A stretch of 64,000 nt of DNA from Cryptomeria japonica. Taxonomy: Eukaryota > Streptophyta > Pinopsida > Cupressales > Cupressaceae. Of this stretch, positions 47,029 through 58,710 are shown piece by piece. The stretch lies in assembly GCF_030272615.1 (NCBI RefSeq), contig NC_081409.1, forward strand, positions 208,799,190 through 208,863,189, in the 5' to 3' direction. The notes below the pieces were generated by a model that ran no database searches, was not told the DNA's origin, and saw only the letters and a list, made by a program, of their open reading frames with translations. Every line of letters begins with the position of its first letter. The first letter of the stretch is position 1. The translations under genes and the position numbers were made by a program.

Positions 47029-49700
47029 ATCCTTGGCCTAGTTTCATTTCATTATCTTGCCAACATCTTTGAGCATACCTTCAAAGCCATGGTCTATTGC
47101 AACTCATATTATAAGGGTACCATCCAAAGCAGCAAGACGTTGGGGTCCTTCTTCCATCCCCTATCATGCCTCCATTATCTTCCAAAAAAGAAAAAAAAAA
47201 TGATGAAAACAGATGAAAAAAATGAAAAAAAAAAATTAGAAAAAAAAGTAAAGAGAAATAATTTCATCCACGAGTGAAAACCACTTCTTGTGGCGCCTTG
47301 GGCAAGTACCATGATGAAAACTTGGAAAACAGGCATCATGCGTAATCCATTATCCTTTTGTACTTTACACTAGGGGAAAGTTCCATCCATGTACATCCAT
47401 CTATTATCCTTCTTCCTCCATTATCCTTCATCCTCCATTATCCCTCATTTGCTCTATCTACATTCATATCCCTTTTCCACCTTTGATCTTGACAAGGTTA
47501 AGGATATTTACAAGTTTTGTATGTCCTATATATTGCACTTGATCTAGACCCTTTATCTCCTATACATTGCTCACTTACATCCTTCATTACTCCCTTTTGA
47601 TCTTGCTTATCATATCTGCCTCCTATCCAAATCTATCCCTTGATCTTGATCAACACTATGGACAAAATGCAAAAACATGTTTTCCACAAACCTCTTGACA
47701 TGGCCACTTCTTTGGACCATATGGCTTCGTTACGCTACATCCTTGCTTCGCTACGCTATATCCTTGCTTCGCTGCGCTATATTCTTGCTTTGCATCACTA
47801 AAATCCTTTGCTTTACATTGTTAAAATCCTTGCTTTACATTGCTATATCTAGACCCTGTGCTTGGATTAACATTGTGAGATAGTCCTTGAAAGCGTCCAC
47901 CATCATCCATGTATCCATTAATGTACTCAAAATCCCTTTTGCCTTGCTAGACACTAGGAGCAAACAACAAAATCATAAAAATCATAAAATGTCCTGTACA
48001 AAATCATAAAAATCATAAAAAGTCTTGAAAAAATCGTTAAAATCAGAAAAAGTCCTGAAAAAAATCATAAAAATCATAAAATGTCCTGAAGAAATCCTAA
48101 AAATCAGAAAAAGTCCTGAAGAAATTCAAAAAGAAAAGAAAAGAAAAGAAAAAGGAAAAAGGAAAAAAGAGAGAAAATGCCCTGGTGAAAACCTAGTAAA
48201 CAGGCACCTTGGTAAAAAATATATGAATCTCTGCCAAGCAGGTGAAAACCTGGCAAACAGGCACCTCTTATACTCAAACACTCCATCTATCAATGCAACG
48301 TTGGCATTCCCGCTTTCATGCAATTCTTTGCTTTCGCTTGTACATATTTTAGTCACTTTTGTGACATCCTGGTTCGATGGAACCCTCATGGCTTGAAACC
48401 GATCATTGTCATAGTCTTAGGTTCATCGACAAGAGCACATTACATGTCCTAAGCACTGTCAACCAAGTCAATCTTACGTCAATGAAACCTAGTAGTCCAC
48501 TCCGAGTTAGTCACCTGTCTCTTGACTATTGAAGAGTTTTATCACTGAGTACACAAGCAAAACAAAACTGAAAACAACTACTGAACAATTTGAGCTATGC
48601 ATGAAAATTTTCTTTGTGTGCTATCTTTTATATTGGTTTTTGATTATTATCCCTCTGAGTAACTCAAGGAATTCTATCTTGACTAAGAGGAGCAAGGATT
48701 GGGGGCATAATATTTTCTTTGTTTTCTACTTGAAGGAATGATCCCAATGATCTAGAAAAATCTAAATTAGCTAGGTGTCTGTGATAAGAGCCTTCACATC
48801 GAGGTGGAATCGCCTCACATACCTCGACTCCGCTTATTTGAATACTACAGGGAGGTTCCCATCATTTCTTTGTCTATTTTGAGGGAGTTTCTTTATTGTG
48901 CAATCCGAGTCCCTACGAAATCCGTCCAAGGATATGAACGAAAAAAGGTCATTACGAACAAGATCATTAATATTGCACATGAAAAGCAAGGAACTCTACT
49001 CTACTTGCTATAATTGTAAAATGCTCAATGATGAAAATTAAGCTGTTCAAATCCAGTGACTAGGTTTAGGTTGCATTTTGCATCTCATCTTGCATTTCAT
49101 TTTACATTTTGTGAATTTCGAGTGATTTCGGTATAATAACAATGCTCTCTTTATCTTCTGAATGAGAGTTGAAAGCTTCATCATTTCTTCGCTAAGTGGT
49201 CTATTTTTCATCATCGTTTCTCTAATCGAGTACTTGTGTTTTGAGATGTTAGCTTCATACATATAGATTCATACATTTATTATCATTCATTTGCATCCAT
49301 ATTATTGCATAAAAAAATGAAAACATTGCATCATTCACTATCATTCATTTGCATTCATCTTATTGCATAGAAAAATAAACATTTGCATTACTCATTACTC
49401 ATTCACATTCATTCATTTGCATATGAAAAGAAAGAAAAATAAGACATCCATATTCATTTGCATTCATACATTCATACTACAAAGAAATGCATACATATAG
49501 AATAAAGCATATAAAAGACATCTCATAAGTGAATCAACACAAGCATGATGAAGTCAAATCGGATCTCGTATATATATCATGTCAAGTATAAGAGTACAAA
49601 ATAATGTCAAATGACATATACAAACTCCCATCGGAGCAAGAATCGTATAGGCTACAAAAAATGGGTGTGTCTACAAAAAATATCCGAGCTACAAAAAGAA
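47029..49700. other. Non-coding interior with short repeats
   Basis: No pol domain. Local repeats: CTTGCTTCGCTACGCTATAT variants (47725-47790), AAAATCATAAAAATCATAAA with GTCCTG (47965-48120), two GTGAAAACCTGGCAAACAGG-type units (48185-48265), and ATTCATTTGCATTCAT units (49260-49480). Two minus-strand frames over 48104-48389 translate these repeats. Confidence 0.6.
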
Positions 49701-49705
49701 ATAAT

Positions 49706-52092
49706 CTAGCTCGCACCCTCTCCCTCATCGCCTGGTGGAGGAGGAGGAGCCTGATGCCCGGGATCTTGTCAAGGCGCCTGAGCTCCCTCTGACCGTGCCA
49801 TATACTGTGAATAGGGTATCACCTATTGCGCAACAGGAATTGCAACACTATATGTTGCAACATAGTAGGCTGCCCTACTATTATGGTGAAGGACCTCCTG
49901 TCGCAAGGGATCTATCTCTGCTCTTAGTGCTGTGATCTGGCGATCATGCTCGACCCTCACCTCGGTAAGTTGTCGATCCCACTCCGCCAGTTGAGTCTGA
50001 GCCAATATCAGCTGTGACTGCAGCTTTGCAAGACGTGCCCTCATCCACCATCCAGTGTTTGTCCCCTACTCTCTCATAGGCTCCTCACCTCCACCTCTAG
50101 CTCCACCCTGCTCATCCCTCCACTACCGGACCTATCTCAGAGACGCTCTCTCCTCCTTAATCCCACCCAATCTCACACCCACTCCTCCTAGGGATCCACC
50201 CTCACCCCTCTATTGTCCACCCTCAACAGGCACTCTGCTGCTGCTAGCACTAGGATCACCACCTATCCGTCGTGGAGCCTCAGCTCTCTGTGCCTGTCCT
50301 TGCTTGTGACCCTGCCTATGGCCCTGTCCCTGTCCCCGTGCTGATACAGGGGCATCATCCTCAACATCCTCAATATGAGGAGCCTACTCACCCGGATCTG
50401 TAAATCACAGGAACAGATGCTGCTGAAAATGATCTCTATACTGGGGCAATACCCCCGCATCCGCTACATCGTCCAAGTAATCCCACCTCAGGTGGTGTAA
50501 CCCTGTCAACTCCTGCATCGTCAAAGCATATGATAACCGCGGAGACCATCCCTATCTCTCCTTGTCATCATATCGAGCATAAGCTGTATACTCCTATGAG
50601 ATCCCCTGAGGCCGGCCATACTGCCTCATCACTCGAGAAATGACAAATCACTCCACAATGGTCTGTGACCTCTCGATCAATGGGCGTGTAACAAGAAGGT
50701 CCCTGCGAACTAGCCGCTAGTAATCCCACAGCTCCAAACCTCTATATGGTCTCCATACAACGGCTATCAGGTCATCGAGTTGTCGTCTCCAAAAATCTAT
50801 CTTGCCCAGATGGGGTTGTGTAATATATCCAGCATACCTATAAATGATTGGCTGCCCAAGCTCTTTGCTGTCAGCTACTATCGGCTAACAAACGGGAAGG
50901 TGCTCCCAAGCCCACACCTGCAAAATATATACCCCGGTGGCCATGCTCCACCCATCTCTGTATACGATCTCATGCATCTCTCGATACATGTGGGCCAATA
51001 AACAAGAGCCCAAGCCAAGTCTCTGAGGGATCTCTATCAACCTCTCTAACATCTGGCCCCATCCGCACTGGAAGCCTTGCTGCCATCTATCTGGCATAAG
51101 AAAATAGCCTATGAATCCTGCTAGGATGCATGCCAGAGGATACTCCTCACTATACCTGCTCATAAGAATATCCCAACTCATGGACCGTGTCAAAATGTCA
51201 GGATCACCGAAGGCATGCCTGACTGCCTACAATCCTGGAAGGTGCCCTGAATCATAATCCACCTTATCCCCAGCAAAAGGGATACGAAGGATTCTGTATA
51301 CATCCCCAGGAGTGATCGTCAACTCCCCCACCGGCAGATGAAACGTGTTATGCTCCGAATGAAACCGCTCTACCAATGTCGTGAGCATCTCGTGGTTCAC
51401 ACGGATATCGGGTAATCTCAACAAATGAGTCAAGCTGTACAAATCAATATGAGCCTGCTCAACCTCAGATAAATCTCGCACTAATGCCATCGTGGGAGGA
51501 TAAACGCATCTAAATAGCACAGGAGGTAACCGAACTTGCAAAAACCCAACAACGAAGCATCAGAAAACATTCCACATGAGCCTACAAGAGAAGTAAAACA
51601 TCACGCAAATCCAACTAAGTCAAATACAAAATCAAAATTTCACGTTTACACCCTAAAAAATGCTCAGTGCATCTCGAACGACAAAACATAGAAAAGTAGC
51701 ATCTCGTACGAGCCAAGAATAGCTTTAGTACGACAAACCAAGCTCAAACGACAAACTTTTAGACCTTGCACAACAAAATGGTCTTTTTACAGACCTGTCA
51801 TACGACACATGGGTGCCCTAGAACGACAAATCTAATGGTCTGAAATGACAAAAGACATTTTGCCAATTTCTCGTACGAGACAAGATCCTATCTTGCACGA
51901 TGAAACGCGATGCCCGACCCCAAACATGCGGAAAAATTGAAAAATGAACAAAAAAATTCAAAATTGGAAACACAAACAGGCTTAAGATCGATCACTTACA
52001 ACTGGCTCATAGTTTTGAGGTCGATTATGTCTTCTCTGGCACTCGAATCGATGCTGACGAGTAGGGACTACCATTTTTTTCATAGAAGGCAT
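49706..52092 (-). pseudogene. Antisense plant mobile domain (PMD, MAIN-like) gene inside the LTR element
   Basis: On the strand opposite to the retrotransposon. The main exon frame runs from about 51560 to a TAG at 49708-49706 (about 610 codons). The N-terminal half has PMD landmarks: YPPTMALVRDLSEVEQAHID, then the RFHSEHNTFHLPVGELTIT segment leading to TPGDVYRILRIPFAG, then DRWQQGFQCGWGQML. The C-terminal part is Gln/Gly-rich and ends in a likely coiled coil (RLAKLQSQLILAQTQLAEWD). I count 14 internal stops, 11 TAG and 3 TGA, no TAA and no frameshift. A short first exon is likely at 52092-52000 (ATG CCT TCT, ends before GTAAGT) with an acceptor TTCTCTTGTAG near 51590, but the junction phase does not fit perfectly. 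PMD proteins MAIN and MAIL1 act in silencing; PMD also occurs in plant transposable elements. This copy is disabled. Confidence 0.78.
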
Positions 52093-52148
52093 TTTGAATT
52101 TTCAAACTTGGAGGGTTAAAATAAATTGAAAATGACACTTTTGTCCCA

Positions 52149-52154
52149 TATATA
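52149..52154 (-). promoter_or_regulatory. TATA box of the antisense PMD gene
   Basis: GGCTATATATGGG on the minus strand, about 57 bp upstream of the likely ATG at 52092. It suggests an own promoter rather than antisense readthrough. Confidence 0.5.
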
Positions 52155-52159
52155 GCCAA

Positions 52160-53209
52160 AAACCTAATTTTTCAACTTGCTCCGATGGACAAGAAAATTG
52201 TACCCTTAGCTAATTTGACCATTCTGATTCCATTTTTGGGATCGAAATCAAAATTCAAGATCATTTTGCTAGTCAATTTCAGAATTTGGACCACTTAGGA
52301 CTTTTCATCAAATGCTCTTTCTTCAACTTTGCGCTCAATTTCACGTTAATCAACGCTGAATCTCAATTTAATTTCTTTCTTCAACTTTGCGCTCAATTTA
52401 TCGCTAAATTTTCAAAAATTCCTCTGAATCAATTTGTGCTCAAAACAACTTATCATCACTCAAAATTGCCTATAATCATGTACCCTCGCTATCTTTTGAT
52501 TTCGCTCCCGAGGGGGCATACTCGTGACCTTATGACCTCACATTCTTCAATGTCGAGAAAATTTTCAAATCTTCATCGAAAGTCGAGCAAAAAATCTTTT
52601 TCAACTAAAGAAAATCAATCGAATAAGACCTTGTCGCTTTATATCAAGTTGAGATTTCTCAATCATTTGAATCGAATCAATCGCTAGGGGCATATTAGTT
52701 TCATCGCTTCAAATCAAGCTGATATTGTCTTTATCTGAATCAATATCTTAACGTTAATCAGTTTCATCGCTTTTCATCAAGTTGATTATTCATTTAAACT
52801 CAATCAAGGGTTTAAAGAGTATCTTTGATCACACTAAATCTAAGCAGGTGTTCGGTATTCATTTCTTGATCAAGCTGAATAGTTTATCTTCATCGTGTCT
52901 TGATCAATCAAGTTCAAGACCGGTTTTTTATCATCACTCGTTGTGTCTAGATCAATCAAGTTCTAGATTAGTAAGATCCGCTTCTTGATCAATCAAGTTC
53001 AAGTTCGGTATCTTTTGTTTTCTATTGTTCCTAAGTTCAATCAAGTTCGAGATCGGTATCACTTTAATCAGACTTCATTCAGCTTTGTCGCTTCAAATCA
53101 AGCTAAACACCTCGCTTTTCATCTAGTTCGTGATCAATCAAGTTCAGAACTGGCATCTCCTAGACATCAACTATTCTTTGAACAAACGCGCTGCTCGCAC
53201 ATTAATTCA
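52160..53209. other. 3' interior of the LTR element, repeat-rich
   Basis: Contains recurrent TTGATCAATCAAGTTC and TCGCTTCAAATCAAGCTGAT units between 52620 and 53150. No gene seen; frames at 52286 and 52985 translate the repeats. Confidence 0.6.
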
Positions 53210-53221
53210 AAGAGGGGCAAA
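53209..53221 (+). promoter_or_regulatory. Polypurine tract of the LTR retrotransposon
   Basis: AAAGAGGGGCAAA directly precedes the 3' LTR start at 53222. Confidence 0.85.
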
Positions 53222-54257
53222 TTTAATACCCTAAAAATGGTCATCTAAACCATGAGCGCCTAATCTCGACAATATCACCAAGGTCCTAACCAAAGGCAAT
53301 TAAATAAATCTTGAGCACACAATTAATTTTGTAATCATCAAATGTCACATGGCAAATTAATCAACCGATATTAATTAAATATTTATTTAATTAATCGATC
53401 ATTCCAAGCAAATCATTTTTAAACAATTATTTTATTTATTTTATTAAATATCCTAGCATATTTAATTAAAATAATCAATTTGCCATTAAATCATCAAAAA
53501 GAGAAATTGGAAATTATGAGCACAAATCTTCAAAAAAGGAAATAAATCAAAAAAGGAATTAATTGACCAAGAAAGAATTAAAAATTTGAGAAATGAAATC
53601 AATTGGAGATAATCTTGAAAAACAAATTAAAAATTGATAAATAATCTCAAAGAAAGCAATTAAAACAATTAAATATTAAAATTGAATGAAATAGAGAATA
53701 AATCAGTTTTTCCTGATTTTATCTTAATTTTAGTTCAATTTTCTTTAAAACTGAGAAAAGCATCCAATCACATCAATTCACCTGGATTGTGCTTCCTCTT
53801 GGAAAATCTTGACCGTTCATCATTGTTTGATCTCAGCCATTGGTTTCTTTCTGAATTTTCTATAAATTCAGGCTCATCTCTCATTCAAAAGATCCTCGAG
53901 GCTGGAGAATACATCGTTATTATACTATTTTTTCTCTAGGATTCATTGATATATTGCATATTAATTATTTCACATTGATTAAATCATTTAGCTTAATATT
54001 GCAAAAATCTTGTTAGATTAATATTGCATCCATCTAGCATTCATCATGTTCATATAGATAAAATCCTTCGTCTTGATGTTGTCTAGTCACTGGTATTGCT
54101 TATAATCTGAGAGCAATCATATACTCGCATCTTTTAGAAGACAATGGGTCGATTTGTTATGGTTTTCATATTCATCTTTATATTTGTCTAACCATGCATG
54201 TAATGACTTGATTGAAGTGTTGTGCTTACAGATACAAGTCCACTTTTCACACACACA
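53222..54257 (+). repeat. 3' LTR
   Basis: Same length as the 5' LTR. Its first bases are TTTAATACCC where the 5' copy has TGTAATACCC, so the terminal TG is mutated to TT. It ends CACACACACA followed by the ATAGG duplication. Confidence 0.95.
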
Positions 54258-54489
54258 ATAGGATGTCATATGACCTCTCGAGACACCAATGACCCATAAA
54301 AACATCATATGGTGTTCTAAAGGGACATATGGTGTTCTATGACCTCTTAGGACACTATTTGGTGTCATTATAGGTCCTATGGTGTGCTAAGGGATAATAT
54401 AGTGTCATATGACCCCTTAGATGTTGTTAGGGGTCATATTGATTTCTAAGGGTCATATTGTGTCCTGGATTCGATATCTCTTCCTCTCC

Positions 54490-54530
<41 letters not shown>

Positions 54531-55295
54531 CCCATCCCTCTCTCTCTCACTCTCTCCCCTTCTCCCTTCCTCCATACCCCATCCCTCTTTCTCTTCTTCT
54601 ATAATTCCTATAGTCACAATCGAGATCAGTCCTATAACCTTGTAAATTTAATAGCATCACATGTTTTAGAACTTAGGCAGTACTCTTAGGGTTAGGTCAA
54701 GCTCTTACACTTTCTTTTTAGCGAAGCCTCATTGTTTGTTCGCTTGGAGTCTCTCTTATGCTAACAATGCTCTAACTTAGCTATATCAAAACTAAACTAC
54801 TAAAGTTCTATTGTATGATGTTCTATTCATAACTTTAAATTTAATATATCATTTTATTAGCCAACCATATGATCCCTTAGGTGTCATTAGAGGTCATATT
54901 GTTTCCTAAGAGGTCATATGGTGTCGTATGACCCCTTAGGACACCATATGACCCCTTAAGACACCATACGAGCCATAACAACACCATATGGTGTCCTAAG
55001 GGGTCATAGGATGCCATATGACCCCTCGGGACACCAATGACCCATAACAACACCATATGGTGTTCTAAAGGGTCATATGGTGTTCTATGACCCTTTAGGA
55101 CACTATTTGGTGTCGTTATAGGTCCTATGGTGTGCTAAGTGATAATATAGTGTCATATGACCCCTTAGATGTTGTTAGGGGTCATATTGTGTTCTAAGGG
55201 TCATATTGTGTCCTGGATTCGATCTCTCTCTCTCTCTCTCTCTATACCCCATCCCTCTCTCTCTCACTCTCTCCCCTTCTCCCTTCCTCCATACC

Positions 55296-55358
<63 letters not shown>

Positions 55359-55640
55359 TCTCCCTTCCTCCATACCCCATCCCTCTTTCTCTTCTTTTGT
55401 AATTCCTATTAGCCCACCATATGACCCCTTAGGTGTCATTAGAGGTCGTATTGTTTCCTAAGAGGTCATATGGTGTCCTGTGACCCCTTAGGACACCATA
55501 TGACCCCTTAAGACACCATACGACACAACAACACCATATGGTGTCCTAAGGGGTCACAGGATGCCATATGGCCCCTTAGGACACTATTTGGTGTCGTTAT
55601 AGGTCCCATGGTGTGCTATTTGGTGTCGTTATAGGTCCCT
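54258..55640. repeat. Satellite units, CT tracts and a tandem segment copy
   Basis: CATATG/CCCCTTAGGACA units at 54258-54475, 54865-55210 and 55410-55640, alternating with CT tracts (54480-54600, 55220-55400). The 54603-54720 segment duplicates 41258-41375. Bases 54721-54864 are unique AT-rich DNA. Confidence 0.85.
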
Positions 55641-56205
55641 CCCTCTCCCCTCTTCTCTCCCTCTCTCCCTCCCTCTACCTCTCTCCCTCTCTCTACCTTC
55701 CCTCCCCCTCTCTCTCTCTCTCCCTCTCCCTCCTTCCCTCTCTTTCTCCCTCTCCCTCCTTCCCTTTCTCTCCCTCCCCCCTCTCTCTCCCTCTCTCCCT
55801 CTCTCCATCTCCCTCTCTGTCTCTTCCTCTCCCTCCTCCCCTTCTTTCTCTCTCCCTCTCCCTCCTCCCCTTCTTTCTCTCTCCCTCTCCCTCCTTCCCT
55901 CTCTCCATCCCCCCTCTCTCTCTCCCTCTCTCCCTCTCCCTCTTTCCCTCCTTCTCTCTCCCTCCACCCTACTCTCCCTCTCCCTTCCTCCATACCCCTT
56001 CTTCTCTCCCACCCTCCCCCCTCTTCTCTCCCTCTCTCCCTCCATCTACCTCTCTCCCTCTCTCTACCTTCCCTCCCCCCTCTCCCTCTCTCTCCCTCTC
56101 CCTCCTTCCCTCTCTCTCCCTCTTCCTCTCCCTCCTCCCCTCCTCTCTCTCTCTCTCTCTCTCTCTCTCCCCCTCCTTCCCTCTCTCTCTCTTCCTCTCT
56201 CTCTC

Positions 56206-56261
<56 letters not shown>

Positions 56262-56263
56262 CT

Positions 56264-56321
<58 letters not shown>

Positions 56322-56500
56322 TCCCTCTCTCTCTCTCTCTTCCTCCCCCTCCCCCTCCATACCCCTTCTTCTCTCCCACCCTCCCCCCTCTTCTCTCCCT
56401 CTCCCTCCCTCATTCCCTTCTGCCCCCCTCCTCTCTCCCTCCCCCCTACTCTCCCCCCTCTCCCTCTCTCTCTCTCTCCCTCCCTCCCTTTTCATTCACA
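55640..56500. repeat. Long CT-rich low-complexity tract
   Basis: About 860 bp of CTCTCC/CTCCCT variation, including long pure (CT)n runs (about 56205-56255 and 56271-56319). Four to five long open frames over it (Ser/Leu/Pro on one strand, Arg/Glu/Gly on the other) are artefacts of the composition. Confidence 0.92.
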
Positions 56501-56571
56501 TTTTTTCTACTACCAATAGTGTGTACATCATACTTTATTTTAGGTATTAATTAACACTTTATAAAATGTAG

Positions 56572-57035
56572 GTCATGTGTATGCAGTTGTTGCAGAAGAG
56601 AACAATGAAGAAGGAACAGATTACTATTTGTGTCATTGTGTTGAGCCAAAAACAAAATTGACAACCACAATCATTGATGGAGAGGGTATTGAGTACCCAA
56701 TAGGGTCTGTTGTTGTGACAGGAACATGGCTTCATAGATACCCTATCAATAATTCTGATGTTTGGTTGTTCGAGGACTTTGAAACACACAGACATATTCT
56801 TCATTTCTCTAACCTTGTTGTTGCAACAAATATTCATTTGATGAAGTATCGTGGTAGACCTCATATCAAGATTTTATGGAAAGTTCGTGAATCTGACCAC
56901 GAGGCAATACTTGACATGTTCTTGAAGGCTCACTTGATTGATTCTACGGTTCAGAGTAGAATGATTTTGAGAATTTTGTATAAATCGTCGACGAATTGTT
57001 CTATATTCATTTTTTATATATATAAATGCCCATGA
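56572..57035 (+). CDS. Exon of an unrecognised protein (plus-strand gene of the TIR element)
   Basis: A clean acceptor (TTTATAAAATGTAG) at 56571 opens a frame of about 150 codons: AVVAEENNEEGTDYYLCHCV, then PKTKLTTTIIDGEGIEYPIG, GTWLHRYPIN, WLFEDFETHRHILHFSNLVV, YRGRPHIKILWKVRESDHEA. The composition is that of a real globular protein, unlike the repeats around it. The true end is uncertain: the last 20 codons (hydrophobic, TNCSIFIFYIYKCP) may be intron, with a possible donor before 57000. I do not know the family. It reads towards the minus-strand gene, so the two are convergent. It may be the 3' exon of the gene whose 5' part lies at 40877-41250. Confidence 0.55.
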
Positions 57036-57515
57036 GTTGATTTTTACATGTTTAGGGGCATAATTTTGTATATTTAAATGGCAATGAGCTGATTTGTACA
57101 TATGTACATGCCAAATTTTGTATATTAAAATGGCGATGAACTGAATCACACATTTTGTAATGCCAAATTTTGTATAAAAGCCCATGAGATGATTTGTAAG
57201 ACATTTTTTTGTATAATCAAATAGCCAAGAGCTGATTTGACCATATTTAGAGGCAAATTTTTGAATAATATGTGACTATTTTGTGTGTCAATGTTTTGTG
57301 ACTATGTTTTGAGTATATGTGATGTGTCCCTGGTCAATCATGAGCATTCTTAATTCTTGTATAATCATGGAGAATTATTTGAGTCATTATTAGGTCATAG
57401 GGGTCATACATTGAAACTATATACAATTTAAGCAAAAATTGTCATTGTTGTCAAAAAAATTGTCATTGTTGTCAAAAAAATTGTCAAAAAAGTTGTCAAG
57501 CAACTTCTACATTGC
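57036..57515. other. No gene; short internal repeats
   Basis: Loose repeats of GAGCTGATTTGNACAT and CAAATTTTGTATA (57030-57260) and of AATTGTCATTGTTGTCAAAA (57437-57500). Likely 3' flank of the plus-strand exon. Confidence 0.5.
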
Positions 57516-58390
57516 ATCGGTAGGGTATGACTCTCGACGTTTCGACTCTTTGGGATACACGAGAGGGGAATGCCTAGCATAAACCTGCCCACTCAAACGC
57601 GCTCGTGACGTTAGTTTGTGCACACAATGAACCAAATCAATACTAGCCAATCTTGCAACTTTGCATTGCACGCAACTGACGATTTTTGCAACAGGCAAAA
57701 AAATGCTACCAATTAAAAATGGCTCCGAGTCGTCAAAAACCGAGATAGACCATTGTAGAGGAGCCTCACGTGACCCCACGGGTTCAAACAAATCGACCAT
57801 ATGTGTCCTAGATTTGAAGAAACAATCCGTCAAATTTTGACAATTTTTTGGACTCAGGGCACTTGAGAGATCACCCTGGTATGGTATGACTCTCGACATT
57901 TTGGCGCTTTGAGATGCACAAGAGGGGCATGCCTAGTGTAAACTTGTCCACCCGGATGCGCTTGTGACGTCGGTTTGTGCACACGGCGAACCAAATCAAT
58001 TCTAGCCAACCTTGCAACTTTGCATTGCATGCAACTAACGGTTTTTGTAGCAGGCGAAAAAATGCTACCAATTGAAAATGGCTCTGAGTCGTCAAAAACC
58101 GAGATAGGCTATTGTAGAGGAACCTCACATGACCCCATGGGTTCAAACAGATCGACCATATGTGTCTTGGATTTCAATAAATAATCCGTCAAATTTTGAC
58201 AATTTTTTGGACTCGGGGCACTTGAGAGATCGCATCGGTATGGTATGACTCTCGACATTCTGGCACTTTGGGATGCACGAAAGGGGCATGCCTAGTGTAA
58301 AACTGCCCACCTCGACATGCTCGCGACTTCGGTTTGTGCACACGACGAACAAAATTTGACCATTGCGAGTGTGAGGGTGCTCTCTCACCA
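57516..58390. repeat. 359-bp tandem repeat, about 2.4 copies
   Basis: The marker TATGACTCTCGAC starts at 57526, 57885 and 58244, an exact 359-bp spacing. Units share TGCCTAGTGTAAAC, GTTTGTGCACACG, AACCAAATCAAT and TCGTCAAAAACCGAGATAG. Minus-strand frames of 84-130 codons run through it, but since 359 is not a multiple of three each copy is in a different frame, which argues against a coding repeat. Confidence 0.9.
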
Positions 58391-58410
58391 AACACATATT
58401 GTTGATTTTT

Positions 58411-58710
58411 GTTGTTTATATTCATATTGTTGATTACATATGCAAATATTCATTTAAATTTATAAAAGGGTAGCCACCAAAAACGGCGAATACACAATAA
58501 TGAATTGAATACAAGGAGTTTAGTAGGGTTAATTAAACATTTTAGAAATTTTATCAAATCATATTTCATGATTGCAATGTTTTATATCATATATTTTTGT
58601 TGTTTATATTCATATTGTTGATTACATAGGCAAATGATCAATTAAATTTATAAAAGGACAACCACAAAATACAACGAATACAAAATAATGAACTCAGTAC
58701 ACATTTATTG
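58411..58710. repeat. 188-bp direct duplication
   Basis: GTTGTTTATATTCATATTGT at 58410 and 58598, each followed by TGATTACATA and later AATTTATAAAAGG and CGAATACA. Confidence 0.8.

Larger units (their letters stand above)
41478..54257 (+). mobile_element. Complete non-autonomous LTR retrotransposon, 12.8 kb
   Basis: Two LTRs of exactly 1036 bp (41478-42513 and 53222-54257) flank an internal region and are bounded by the 5-bp TSD ATAGG (41473-41477 and 54258-54262). A primer-binding site follows the 5' LTR and a polypurine tract precedes the 3' LTR, fixing plus orientation. The interior holds a decayed gag-like frame (44692-47028), no protease, RT or integrase that I can find, repeat-rich non-coding DNA, and an antisense plant-mobile-domain gene (49706-52092). 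My by-eye LTR comparison gives roughly 36 substitutions and no net indel (about 3.5 percent). It inserted into satellite inside the 22.5 kb TIR element. Gypsy affiliation rests on the Gag zinc-finger pattern. Confidence 0.93.

Noticed and set aside
55613-56554. Long open frames of up to 313 codons over the CT tract on both strands
   Set aside because: They translate only to Ser/Leu/Pro or Arg/Glu/Gly and follow the dinucleotide composition; no gene-like sequence.
57507-58425. Four minus-strand frames as a repeated protein
   Set aside because: The 359-bp period is not divisible by three and the copies use different frames.
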